6,951 bases of DNA from Pseudomonadota bacterium. GTDB taxonomy: Bacteria; Pseudomonadota; Alphaproteobacteria; Acetobacterales; Acetobacteraceae. The number at the start of each line of letters is the position of its first letter. Within the stretch, counting starts at the first letter, position 1. A program made the position numbers and the translations under genes. The notes below the pieces were generated by a model, which saw only the letters and a program-made list of their open reading frames with translations, had not been told where the DNA came from and ran no database searches. The stretch is from NCBI GenBank assembly GCA_021826565.1, contig JAKAZJ010000100.1:1-6951 (forward strand). The letters are read 5' to 3'. Below, in pieces: positions 1-6,652 of the stretch.

Positions 1-40
1 GGGCTTTCCTGGCGCGTGTCTTACTTGCACCATCCCCCCC

Positions 41-1282
41 ATGCAACCGATCCCGCCCTGGGTCTGGGCCTTGCCGTTCGCGGGGCTGGTGGCCAGCTTC
101 GCACTGGTGCCGCTGGCCGCGCCGCGCTGGTGGCACCGCCACGAATCCCATGTGGCGCTGGGCTGGGCGCTGGCGTTGCTGGGCCCGCGCGCGCTGGTGC
201 TGGGGCCGCAGGATGCGGCGCTGGAGGCCTGGCGGCTGATCCTGGCCGACTACCTGCCGTTCATCGCGCTGATCGCGGCGCTGTATGCCGCCGGGGGCGG
301 CGTGCTGATCCGCGGCCTGAGCCGCGGCACGCCAGCCGGCAACGTGGTGGTGCTGGCGCTGGGCACCTTGACCGCCGGGCTGGTCGGGACCGCGGCGGCG
401 TCGCTGCTGCTGATCCATCCGCTGCTGCGGGCGAACGCGCATCGGCGGCGGCGGTTCCATCTGGTGCTGGGGTTCATCCTGTTGGTGGCGAATGCCGGCG
501 GCGCGTTGTCGCCGCTGGGGCCGCCGCTGTTCCTGGGATTCCTGCGCGGGGTTCCGTTCTTCTGGCCGCTGCGGCGGCTGGGGCCGGCGGTGGCGCTGGT
601 GGCCGCGATGGTGCTGGGCTGGGTGTGGGGAGTGGATCGCATCCTGGCGCGCAGCGAGCCGCCGGCGCCGCCGCGCGCGCGGTTCCGCCTGCGCGGCGCG
701 GGGAACCTGGTGCTGGCGGTCGGTCTCGCGCTGTCGGTGGTGGCGGAGGGATGGTGGCCCGGGCCGACGCTGCGCATGGCCGGCGCCACGATCCCGGCCG
801 GGCAGTTCGCCGGCGTGGGCGCGTGCCTGATGGCGCTGGCGGCCTCGGCGGCGTTCACGCCGGCGGCAGTGCGGCGGGCGAATGATTTCTCGTGGCGGCC
901 GATGGCCGATGTCGCCTGGTTCTTCCTGGCGCTGTTCGTGACGCTGGGACCGATTGCGGCGCTGCTGACCGCGCGGGCCGTGCCTCCGGGCGCGTTGTTC
1001 TGGCTGACCGGCGGGTTGTCGGCGATGCTGGACAATGCGCCGAGCTATCTGCTGGGCTGGCACCTCGCTGGGGGCATGTCGGGCGGGGCGGGGCTGGCTT
1101 CGGTATCCGCCGGGGCGGTGTTCTTCGGCGGGCTGACCTATCTGGGCAACGCGCCCAACCTGGTGGTGCGCGCGGTGGCGGCGCATGGCGGCGTGCGGAT
1201 GCCGGGGTTCCTGGCCTATGCCGCCTGGGCGGCGCTGGGGCTCGGCCCGGCGCTGCTGCTGCTGGCATGGTGGTTCGGATAG
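41..1282 (+). CDS. Sodium:proton antiporter / CitMHS_2-like (UIT3-type) membrane transporter
   Basis: This 413-residue, strongly hydrophobic protein has about ten to twelve predicted membrane segments (roughly residues 8-26, 38-55, 70-92, 102-127, 139-165, 182-199, 222-236, 253-270, 288-310, 316-340, 352-378 and 388-412). It is expected in the inner membrane and probably exchanges Na+ for H+. Three short motifs place it: NAGGALSPLGPP at 151-162, LSAMLDNAPSYL at 326-337 and GNAPNLVV at 369-376. These resemble the paired re-entrant Asn/Pro/Gly motifs of the ion transporter superfamily, as in NhaD, ArsB and CitMHS_2. A positively charged cluster, RRRR at 135-138, fits a cytoplasmic loop. The ATG at 41 is preceded by only a weak ribosome site and the frame stays open to the window edge, but the N-terminus matches the usual start of the family. 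It is transcribed towards the flagellar operon and has no evident link to it. The family call is firm; the ion specificity is inferred. Confidence 0.83.
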   Translation: MQPIPPWVWALPFAGLVASFALVPLAAPRWWHRHESHVALGWALALLGPRALVLGPQDAALEAWRLILADYLPFIALIAALYAAGGGVLIRGLSRGTPAGNVVVLALGTLTAGLVGTAAASLLLIHPLLRANAHRRRRFHLVLGFILLVANAGGALSPLGPPLFLGFLRGVPFFWPLRRLGPAVALVAAMVLGWVWGVDRILARSEPPAPPRARFRLRGAGNLVLAVGLALSVVAEGWWPGPTLRMAGATIPAGQFAGVGACLMALAASAAFTPAAVRRANDFSWRPMADVAWFFLALFVTLGPIAALLTARAVPPGALFWLTGGLSAMLDNAPSYLLGWHLAGGMSGGAGLASVSAGAVFFGGLTYLGNAPNLVVRAVAAHGGVRMPGFLAYAAWAALGLGPALLLLAWWFG

Positions 1283-3498
1283 GCGCACCAGTCCCGCCAG
1301 GCCGCCCGCAGCGCCGCCCCCAGGCTGCGCCCGAAGCGCGGCGCGTCGCAGAGCGGGCTGGCCCGCGTCCGCGCCCGTAACCCCGCGCGCAGCGCGGCCA
1401 GCGCCGGAAGGTCGCGCGCCGCCGCGACCGCGCGGGCGATATAGGCATCGGTGTCGGCCATGACCCAGTCGGCCAGCCCGGCATTGCTGAGATGGCTGGC
1501 GGAGTGGCGGGAGGCGAAAATCTCCCCCGCCAGCGCGACCGTCGGCACGCCCATCCATAGCGCCTCACACGTGGTCAGGCCGCCGGAATAGGGGAACGGG
1601 TCCAGCGCCAGGTCGATGTCGTTGTATTGGTCCAGGAAGGCACGGTGGCCGGAGCCGGGGCGGGTCTCGATCCGCGCCGGATCGACGAATCCTGCGCGCA
1701 GCCGGGCCGCGGTGGTGGCATCGGCCAGTTGATGGGTTTTCAGCACCAGCCGCGCGTCCGGCAGCCGCGCCAGGATCGCGTTCCAGACCGCGATCACGTC
1801 CGGGGTGATCTTCGCCAGGTTGTTATAGCACCCGAACGTCATGTGCCCGTTGCGTGACGCCGGCAAGATCCCGACCGCCGGGGCATAGGGCGGCGGCGAG
1901 TAGCACACATACCCATCGGCCAGCCGCAGCGGGCGTTCGGTGTAGGTCGCTTCCAGCCGTGGCGGCGTCTCCCACCGGTCCGACAGGATCGCGTCGATCT
2001 CCGCCAGTCCGGACGTATGGGTCTGCATGCCCACCCATTTGATCTGCACCGGCGCCAGCCGATGCGCGCAGGCCGCCATACGCCCGGCATCGCCATAGCC
2101 GCCGAGATCGATCAGGATGTCGATCCCGAGCGCCCGCGCGCGCTCGGCCAGAAGTGGGTCGGACAGCTGATCGATCTCCTCCCATTGCGCGGCCAGGGTG
2201 TGAAAGCGCCGCGCCATCGGGTCGGTCAGCACCGGCGGCGGGGCAAGGCAGATCGTTTCGAACCCAGCCGGGTCCAGCGTTTCGAACCCCGCGACCGTCA
2301 GCCAACCCACCGGATGGGTGCGCAGCGTGCCGGACAGCAGGCCGAGGCGCAGCCGCCGGTCCGGGTCCGGCGGATTGGTAAACCGAAGCGGGTGCGCGGG
2401 CCGCGGCAGCCGCGCCGCGACCGCCGCCAGCGCGTCGCGCAGCGCGGCACCGGTCACGCCCGGCGTGTAGGGCAGCACGTTGGCCAGAGTCCGCCGCGGC
2501 AGCGGCAGGTCGGGCGCCAGCGCGATCGCCTGCCGCGCCAGCGCCAGTGCCTCCGCCTGATCGCCCAGATTGGTGGTGGCGTTGGCCAGGTTGCACAGGA
2601 TGTTCACATCCGGCCCGGATTCCGCCAGCAGCGCGCGCAGGATGGCGCGCGCCTCGGCGTGGCGGTGCATCCGCATCAGGGTGGCGGCGTGATCGTTGCG
2701 CAGCGCGCGATCCGCCGGGTTCAGCGCCACGGCGCGGGCCAAGGCCGCTTCGGCCGCGGCGACATGGGCGGACCGCGCCAGCAAGCCGGCGTGCAGGCGC
2801 GCGATCTCCGGATGGTCGGGGGCGAGCGCCGCCGCGGCCTCCAACGCCTCGATCGCCAGCGCCCGCCGCGAGGTGCGTTCCAGCAGCAGACCGCGCGCGG
2901 CGTGGGGGATCGGGTCCAGCGGATCGGCGGCGACGGCGAGGTCGTACTGCGCCAGCGCGGCCTCGGCCGTGCCGGCGGCCACGGCGGCCTCGGCGCGACG
3001 CAGCGCCAGGGTCAGGTTCCGGGGCGCGCGGGCGGCGGCCTCGGCGAAGGCCGTCTCGGCCAGCGCGTGATCCCCCGCGGCTTGCAGCGCCAGGCCCAGC
3101 AGGTCCCACGCATCGGCGCGTCCGGGCGCGGCACCGCACAGGCGCAGCAGCAGCGTCTGGGCGCTGGCCGCCGCGCCGGCGCCGAGATGCAGCGCGGCCC
3201 GGGCCAGCAGCGCGTCGGCGTGCAGCGGATCGCGCTCCAGCGCCCGGTCATAGATGCGCGCAGAGGCCGCGGCGCGGCCCGCGGCGCGCAGGCTCTGGCC
3301 CAGCCGGATCAGCGGCTCGGCCCAATCCGGATGCGCCGCGGCCAGGGTGTGGAACAGACGCCGGGCGCGGGTCCCGCACCCCGCCCGGTCCTCGGCGATC
3401 GCAAGATTGAGCCGCGCGACCGGGCTGGCCGCGGCGGCGCGCAGCGCGGCCCGCGCCTGCGCGTGGGCCAGCCCGTCCAGAAGGGGCGCATCGCTCAT
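1216..3498 (-). CDS. TPR-domain GT41 (OGT/SPINDLY/FlmG-like) protein glycosyltransferase
   Basis: The 760-residue protein has an N-terminal array of tetratricopeptide helices (about 25-335) and a C-terminal GT41 catalytic region (about 380-738), the architecture of O-GlcNAc transferase and of Caulobacter FlmG. Visible GT41 landmarks are LGLLSGTLRTHPVGW at 385-399 with the active-site-type His395, DILIDLGGYGDAGR around 460-473, HTSGLAEID at 494-502, FGCYNNLAKITPD at 555-567 with Lys563 in the position of the nucleotide-sugar phosphate-binding lysine, and DLALDPFPYSGG followed by TTCEALWMGVP (629-652) and ASRHSAS (662-668). It should act in the cytosol, moving a sugar from a nucleotide donor to Ser/Thr of a TPR-bound protein; flagellin is the likely target given the operon. 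The start at 3498 overlaps the stop of the upstream methyltransferase gene (ATGA) and has no separate Shine-Dalgarno, so coupled translation is likely. The frame stays open upstream to 4227, but that extension lies inside the methyltransferase. The last 20 or so residues are low-complexity and antisense to the antiporter gene. The donor sugar is unknown. Confidence 0.88.
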   Translation of the reverse strand: MSDAPLLDGLAHAQARAALRAAAASPVARLNLAIAEDRAGCGTRARRLFHTLAAAHPDWAEPLIRLGQSLRAAGRAAASARIYDRALERDPLHADALLARAALHLGAGAAASAQTLLLRLCGAAPGRADAWDLLGLALQAAGDHALAETAFAEAAARAPRNLTLALRRAEAAVAAGTAEAALAQYDLAVAADPLDPIPHAARGLLLERTSRRALAIEALEAAAALAPDHPEIARLHAGLLARSAHVAAAEAALARAVALNPADRALRNDHAATLMRMHRHAEARAILRALLAESGPDVNILCNLANATTNLGDQAEALALARQAIALAPDLPLPRRTLANVLPYTPGVTGAALRDALAAVAARLPRPAHPLRFTNPPDPDRRLRLGLLSGTLRTHPVGWLTVAGFETLDPAGFETICLAPPPVLTDPMARRFHTLAAQWEEIDQLSDPLLAERARALGIDILIDLGGYGDAGRMAACAHRLAPVQIKWVGMQTHTSGLAEIDAILSDRWETPPRLEATYTERPLRLADGYVCYSPPPYAPAVGILPASRNGHMTFGCYNNLAKITPDVIAVWNAILARLPDARLVLKTHQLADATTAARLRAGFVDPARIETRPGSGHRAFLDQYNDIDLALDPFPYSGGLTTCEALWMGVPTVALAGEIFASRHSASHLSNAGLADWVMADTDAYIARAVAAARDLPALAALRAGLRARTRASPLCDAPRFGRSLGAALRAAWRDWCAYPNHHASSSSAGPSPSAAQAA

Positions 3499-4901
3499 TG
3501 TCGGACGAACACGCCGAGCAGGCCGGGAACCGGCACGCCGTTCTCGCTCCGCTGCGTCTCCGGGGTCAGCGCGCGCACCGTCAGGCCGGCCGCCGCCGCC
3601 GCCGCGCGCAGACAGGCCGGCGTATGCGCGTAGCGGCCCTGGGTGCCGAGCCGCCAGGGCGTGGCCGAGTCCGGGTCCGTCTCGCACGAAACCAGGAACA
3701 GCCCACCGCGGCGCAGCCGGGCCGCCACGGCGGCGAACAACCGGTCCGGCGCGCCGAAATAGCATAGCACGTCGGCGGCCAGGATCACGCCGAACGGCGG
3801 ACCGGGATCGGCCAGATAGGTCAGCAGATCGGCCTCGTGCAGCGCGGCGTAGATCCCCTTCGCCGCGGCCTGCGCCAGCATCCGCGGCGACAGATCGACG
3901 CCCTGCAGCGGCGTGACCGGCAGATCCGCCACCGCCAGGCCCGCCAGCCCGGTGCCGCAGCCCAGATCGAGCGTGGGACCGGACGCGCCCGCGTCCAGCA
4001 GCGCGGTCCGGAACAGGCCCGGGACGCGATAGCCGAGCGCGATCAGATGCGATTCGAACCGGTCCGCGTAGCCTTCGAACACGGCGCGGACATAGGGGGT
4101 GGGGGCGCGGTCGTCGCCCGGGCGCGCGCCCGCGGCGGCAACCAGGTGGCGGACATACGGGTCCTGAGGGGCGAGTTTCAGCGCTTCGGCATAGGCCTCG
4201 CCGGCCGCGTCGGGCTGCGCCAGGCACGACAGCGCATGGCCCAGCAGGCCGAACAGGCAGGCATCGGCGCTGCCTTCGGCGCGGGCGGCCTCACCCAGCC
4301 GCGCGGCGGCCGCAAAGTCGTGGCGGCGCAGTTCCAGCAGCATCGCCGCGTTGCGCAGCGCCACCGCCCCGGGCACCCGCGCCGCGCCGGCGGCCAACGT
4401 GGCGGCGGCGCGGTCCAGCGTACCGGCGCCGGCCTGGGCGGCGGCCAGCGCTTCGATGAACGAGGCATTGGCGGGATCGGCCGCCACCGCTTCGGCCAGG
4501 CAGGCAATGGCATCCGCCGGGCGGCCGAGCTCGTGCATCAGCACGCCCAGGATCGCCTTGCCGGCCGGGTCGGCCGGGTCCAGCACCACCGCCTCGGCCG
4601 CGTCGATCGCGGCCGGGACGCGGTCGCCGCGCCGATGATGCACATCGGCGCGTAGCCGGCGCAGCCCGGCATGTCCGGGGTCGGCTGCCACCGCCGGGTC
4701 CAGCGCGGCCAGCGCCTGGTCCAGCCGTCCCGCCGCGATCGCCAGCCGCGCCGCCAACTCAGCCACCCGCGGCCCGGGCGGGGTCAGCCGTTGCAGCGCG
4801 GCCAGCACCGCCTGGGCGGCATTCAGCCGCCCGGTATCGATCATCTCCCGGATTCGTCCAGACAGGATTTCGGGATCGGGGGCGGCGGCGAGCGTGTCCA
4901 T
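3495..4901 (-). CDS. TPR-containing class I SAM-dependent methyltransferase (COG4976-like)
   Basis: A 468-residue protein with alanine-rich TPR-type helical repeats over about 10-250 and a Rossmann-fold methyltransferase over about 270-468. The SAM-binding glycine motif LDLGCGTGLAG sits at 311-321, the acidic residue of motif II at Asp336 (GVDLSPRML), motif III-like EADLL at 356-360 and motif IV-like ILAADVLCYFG at 373-383. The linker YVRAVFEGYADRFESHL (270-286) is typical of 'predicted methyltransferase with TPR repeat' proteins. It should transfer a methyl group from SAM in the cytosol. Placed between a flagellar protein gene and the GT41 gene, it plausibly methylates either flagellin or the flagellin-attached glycan; neither is shown by the sequence. 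An earlier in-frame start at 4958 would run into the DUF1217 gene. The ATG at 4901 was chosen because AAGGAG lies six bases upstream and the protein then begins cleanly. Its stop overlaps the GT41 start by four bases. Confidence 0.85.
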   Translation of the reverse strand: MDTLAAAPDPEILSGRIREMIDTGRLNAAQAVLAALQRLTPPGPRVAELAARLAIAAGRLDQALAALDPAVAADPGHAGLRRLRADVHHRRGDRVPAAIDAAEAVVLDPADPAGKAILGVLMHELGRPADAIACLAEAVAADPANASFIEALAAAQAGAGTLDRAAATLAAGAARVPGAVALRNAAMLLELRRHDFAAAARLGEAARAEGSADACLFGLLGHALSCLAQPDAAGEAYAEALKLAPQDPYVRHLVAAAGARPGDDRAPTPYVRAVFEGYADRFESHLIALGYRVPGLFRTALLDAGASGPTLDLGCGTGLAGLAVADLPVTPLQGVDLSPRMLAQAAAKGIYAALHEADLLTYLADPGPPFGVILAADVLCYFGAPDRLFAAVAARLRRGGLFLVSCETDPDSATPWRLGTQGRYAHTPACLRAAAAAAGLTVRALTPETQRSENGVPVPGLLGVFVRQ

Positions 4902-4907
4902 GCGGGG

Positions 4908-4913
4908 CTCCTT
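4908..4913 (-). promoter_or_regulatory. Ribosome binding site of the TPR-methyltransferase gene
   Basis: On the minus strand AAGGAG lies six bases before the ATG at 4901, within the 25-base gap after the DUF1217 gene. It is the best Shine-Dalgarno in the window and decides this start over the longer frame from 4958. It suggests the two modification enzymes are loaded by ribosomes independently of the DUF1217 gene. Confidence 0.75.
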
Positions 4914-4926
4914 CTGAGCCTGGGGA

Positions 4927-5793
4927 TCAGACGACCAGTCCCTGCGCCTGCACGGCAAGCGCCGACAGGCTGGGCTGGCTGGCGGCGGTGGTACTGGCGG
5001 CCTGCGCCATCGCGATCAGGTAGCGTTGCGCGAACTGCGTCACGAATTTCGGATCCTGCAACTTGGTGATGTCCAACTGCGAGGTGATCGCCTTCTGCTG
5101 CGCCTCCAGCGGCTGAAACGCGATCTGCAACGGAATCCCGAGCGTGGTGGTCACCACGCTGCGCAGCACCGGATCGCCCAGGATCTGATCCACATTCGTC
5201 ACGCCCGACGCATTGGCGCGAAACGTCAACGCGTTGGACAACCCGGGCGTGGTCGCATCCAGCGAGGTCCGCCAGGTCACCTCGGCATAGGCATTGGCGA
5301 TGGTGGCGATGACGCTGGGATTCTGGATGACGCTCAGCCCCTTGTTGGCAAAATCGTATGTCTGCACCACCGGCTTCCAGCGCGTGTCGGTCAGCTGGTT
5401 GGCCAGAGACTTGGAATCGTTCACGTTCGACAGCAAAGTCTTCTGCGTCAGCGCGGTATAGGGGATCTGATCCGCCAGCCCGTTCGCGGTCAGCAGCACC
5501 TGCATCACCGTGGGATTGGACAGCAGCTGTTGCGGACTGCTCGCGGTCTGCACCGCCTTGGTGAACGCCGCGACCGCGCGGGCCACCGCCGGTTCGGCGG
5601 CGGTCGCCTTGATGTCCTGGGTCTGGTTCTGCTCGGCGTTGGTCAGCGCCGTGATCGGGTTGCCCCCGCTCAGCGACACGCCGGTGGTTCCGGTATTGTA
5701 GATCGCGCCCAGCAGCGACTGCGTCGTGCCGCCCCCGCCCATGGCGGCGAACAGGGACGCAAGCCCCGGCAGCGCGTTGAGGGTGGTGCCCAT
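4927..5793 (-). CDS. DUF1217-family flagellar-associated protein
   Basis: This 288-residue protein matches the DUF1217 pattern. NPTVMQVLLTANGL (93-106) is followed by a Lys-containing stretch and SLANQLTDTRWKPVVQTYDF (129-148). Next comes ANAYAEVTWRTSLDATTPGL (166-185), then ILGDPVLRSVVTTTLGIP (204-221) and a long C-terminal helix region around 226-262. DUF1217 proteins occur in alphaproteobacterial flagellar gene clusters, but their biochemical role is not established. The protein has no cysteine, few charged residues near the N-terminus, no Sec signal or membrane segment, and abundant Gln, Asn, Ser and Thr. These are traits of axial flagellar proteins exported by the flagellar type III system, so an exported or structural accessory role is possible (inference). 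It begins 11 bases after the flaF stop; a GAGGG that overlaps that stop could serve as its ribosome site. Visibly less GC-biased amino acid use than the two TPR enzymes downstream reflects the need for polar residues rather than gene transfer. Confidence 0.8.
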   Translation of the reverse strand: MGTTLNALPGLASLFAAMGGGGTTQSLLGAIYNTGTTGVSLSGGNPITALTNAEQNQTQDIKATAAEPAVARAVAAFTKAVQTASSPQQLLSNPTVMQVLLTANGLADQIPYTALTQKTLLSNVNDSKSLANQLTDTRWKPVVQTYDFANKGLSVIQNPSVIATIANAYAEVTWRTSLDATTPGLSNALTFRANASGVTNVDQILGDPVLRSVVTTTLGIPLQIAFQPLEAQQKAITSQLDITKLQDPKFVTQFAQRYLIAMAQAASTTAASQPSLSALAVQAQGLVV

Positions 5794-5804
5794 CCCGGCG
5801 GCCC

Positions 5805-6149
5805 TCAGCCGGTCAGCAGGCCGGCGGCGATGTTCTCGTTGATCGCGATCAGGAACGCAAAATTGGGCTCGGTCCGCTCCATCTCCCGCTGCACCGCCAG
5901 CCCCACGGAAAATACCGCGGCGCGCAGCTCCATCGGCAGCGCGTTCGCCGGATCGCGCATCAGATCATTCACCGTCACCCACAGCTTACGGTTGTCGGCG
6001 ATGGCGCGGGTCTTCGCGACCGCCCCGGAGCCGCCGGCGGCGCGCAGCCCGGCATTGGTGATCTGGAACACCTCGGCCTCCTGCGCGCGCGGGCTGCGAT
6101 GGGTGGCGCCGGCCTGATAGGCGCGGGTGGCTTCGCTCATGCGGGACAT
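5805..6149 (-). CDS. flaF: Flagellar biosynthesis regulator FlaF
   Basis: A 114-residue, mostly helical protein of normal length for FlaF. Family features visible are the N-terminal ATRAYQ (7-12), the central DNRKLWVTVNDLMRDPANALP (52-72), where NRKLW is the hallmark, then LRAAVFSVGLAVQREM (75-90) and a C-terminal FLIAINENIAAGL (99-111). In Caulobacter FlaF works opposite FlbT and is required for flagellin synthesis and secretion, acting in the cytoplasm. The chosen ATG at 6149 has GGAG eight bases upstream and overlaps the end of flbT by 13 bases. A second in-frame ATG at 6140 overlaps the flbT stop as ATGA but lies too far from that GGAG. Gene order flagellin-flbT-flaF supports the call. 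The identification is firm; the exact start is less so. Confidence 0.92.
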   Translation of the reverse strand: MSRMSEATRAYQAGATHRSPRAQEAEVFQITNAGLRAAGGSGAVAKTRAIADNRKLWVTVNDLMRDPANALPMELRAAVFSVGLAVQREMERTEPNFAFLIAINENIAAGLLTG

Positions 6150-6565
6150 GGGGCGGTCTCCGTGGATCGGGTTGGGGGGGCGAGCACCGCGGCCTCGTGG
6201 CGCATGATGCGGCGGGCGAGTTTCAGGGCCTGATAACCATCATCGGCCTCGGCGCAGGACAACGCCCGGTCCAGCATGTCGCGTGCCAGCGCCGAGGTGG
6301 TGGCGGCGCGAAATTCGCCGATCAGGTCGCGCGCCGTGCTGATCGCGCGCGCGCGTTCGTCCTCCGAGCCGATATAGGCTGACTGCAAGGCGAAATAGAT
6401 GCGCCGGGCAGGGGTATCGGCCTCGGCGGGCAGCATGATCTGCTTGCCGAACAGGAACCGCGCGTGGGCAGTGAGCTCGATGCGCGAACGGGTGCGGAAG
6501 CGGATCGGCGCACCGTTGATGATCATCAACTCGCCTTGACGCAGTTCCAGCACCAGGTTCGACAT
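6137..6565 (-). CDS. flbT: Flagellin translation repressor FlbT
   Basis: A 142-residue protein with the typical FlbT opening, LELRQGELMIINGAPIRFR (6-24), followed by ARFLFGKQIMLPAEADTPARR (35-55) and YFALQSAYIG (57-66); the C-terminal half is helical and ends in a proline- and threonine-rich tail. In Caulobacter FlbT binds the 5' untranslated region of flagellin mRNA and reduces its stability and translation until the hook is complete, so the partner is flagellin message in the cytoplasm. It lies downstream of a flagellin gene and upstream of flaF, the classic arrangement. The ATG at 6565 gives the expected N-terminus although only a weak purine stretch precedes it, which may mean modest translation or coupling to upstream transcription. 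It overlaps flaF by 13 bases. Confidence 0.92.
   Translation of the reverse strand: MSNLVLELRQGELMIINGAPIRFRTRSRIELTAHARFLFGKQIMLPAEADTPARRIYFALQSAYIGSEDERARAISTARDLIGEFRAATTSALARDMLDRALSCAEADDGYQALKLARRIMRHEAAVLAPPTRSTETAPCPA
6158..6161 (-). promoter_or_regulatory. Ribosome binding site of flaF
   Basis: GGAG on the minus strand lies eight bases before the ATG at 6149, inside the 3' end of flbT. Its distance to the second Met codon at 6140 is 17 bases, so it favours the longer FlaF start. Confidence 0.55.
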
Positions 6566-6610
6566 CGGATGCGTCTTCGCCCATTGGGGTGATGACGGGC
6601 GGCGCCGCGG

Positions 6611-6650
6611 CGGGAGGCGCGTTTTGCGCCGCCCCGGCCGCGGCCTCCCC
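6611..6650 (-). other. GC-rich inverted repeat between flagellin and flbT (possible terminator or mRNA-processing hairpin)
   Basis: In the 87-base spacer after the flagellin stop, GGGAGGC (6612-6618) and GCCTCCC (6643-6649) form a 7-base inverted repeat. Nested inside are a second stem GGCGC (6616-6620) / GCGCC (6626-6630) with a five-base loop, and the palindrome GGCCGCGGCC (6636-6645). Outer and inner stems share bases 6616-6618, so they cannot both form fully. No run of U follows on the minus strand, so a canonical intrinsic terminator is not seen. The structure could lower transcription into flbT, or stabilise the 3' end of abundant flagellin mRNA. No sigma-54 or sigma-28 promoter was recognised in the spacer. 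Confidence 0.45.
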
Positions 6651-6652
6651 GG

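Noticed and set aside
16..885. A 289-codon plus-strand frame overlapping the start of the antiporter
   Set aside because: Gly/Ala/Arg-rich shadow in another frame; the antiporter frame gives coherent membrane helices and family motifs.
2017..3633. A 538-codon open frame on the plus strand opposite the glycosyltransferase gene
   Set aside because: Its product is a Arg/Gln/Gly-rich sequence with no recognisable domain; it is the antisense shadow of a GC-rich gene whose minus-strand product has clear GT41 and TPR motifs.
3499..4227. N-terminal extension of the glycosyltransferase frame to 1003 residues
   Set aside because: The added part lies wholly within the methyltransferase gene in another frame and is Arg/Gly/Pro-rich without TPR pattern; the ATGA junction at 3498 is a better start.
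3837..4655. A 272-codon plus-strand frame opposite the methyltransferase
   Set aside because: Antisense shadow rich in Arg, Gln and Gly, with no domain and no ribosome site.
5026..6117. A 363-codon plus-strand frame across the DUF1217 and flaF genes
   Set aside because: It spans two well-supported genes on the other strand and gives a His/Arg/Gly-rich product of no known type.
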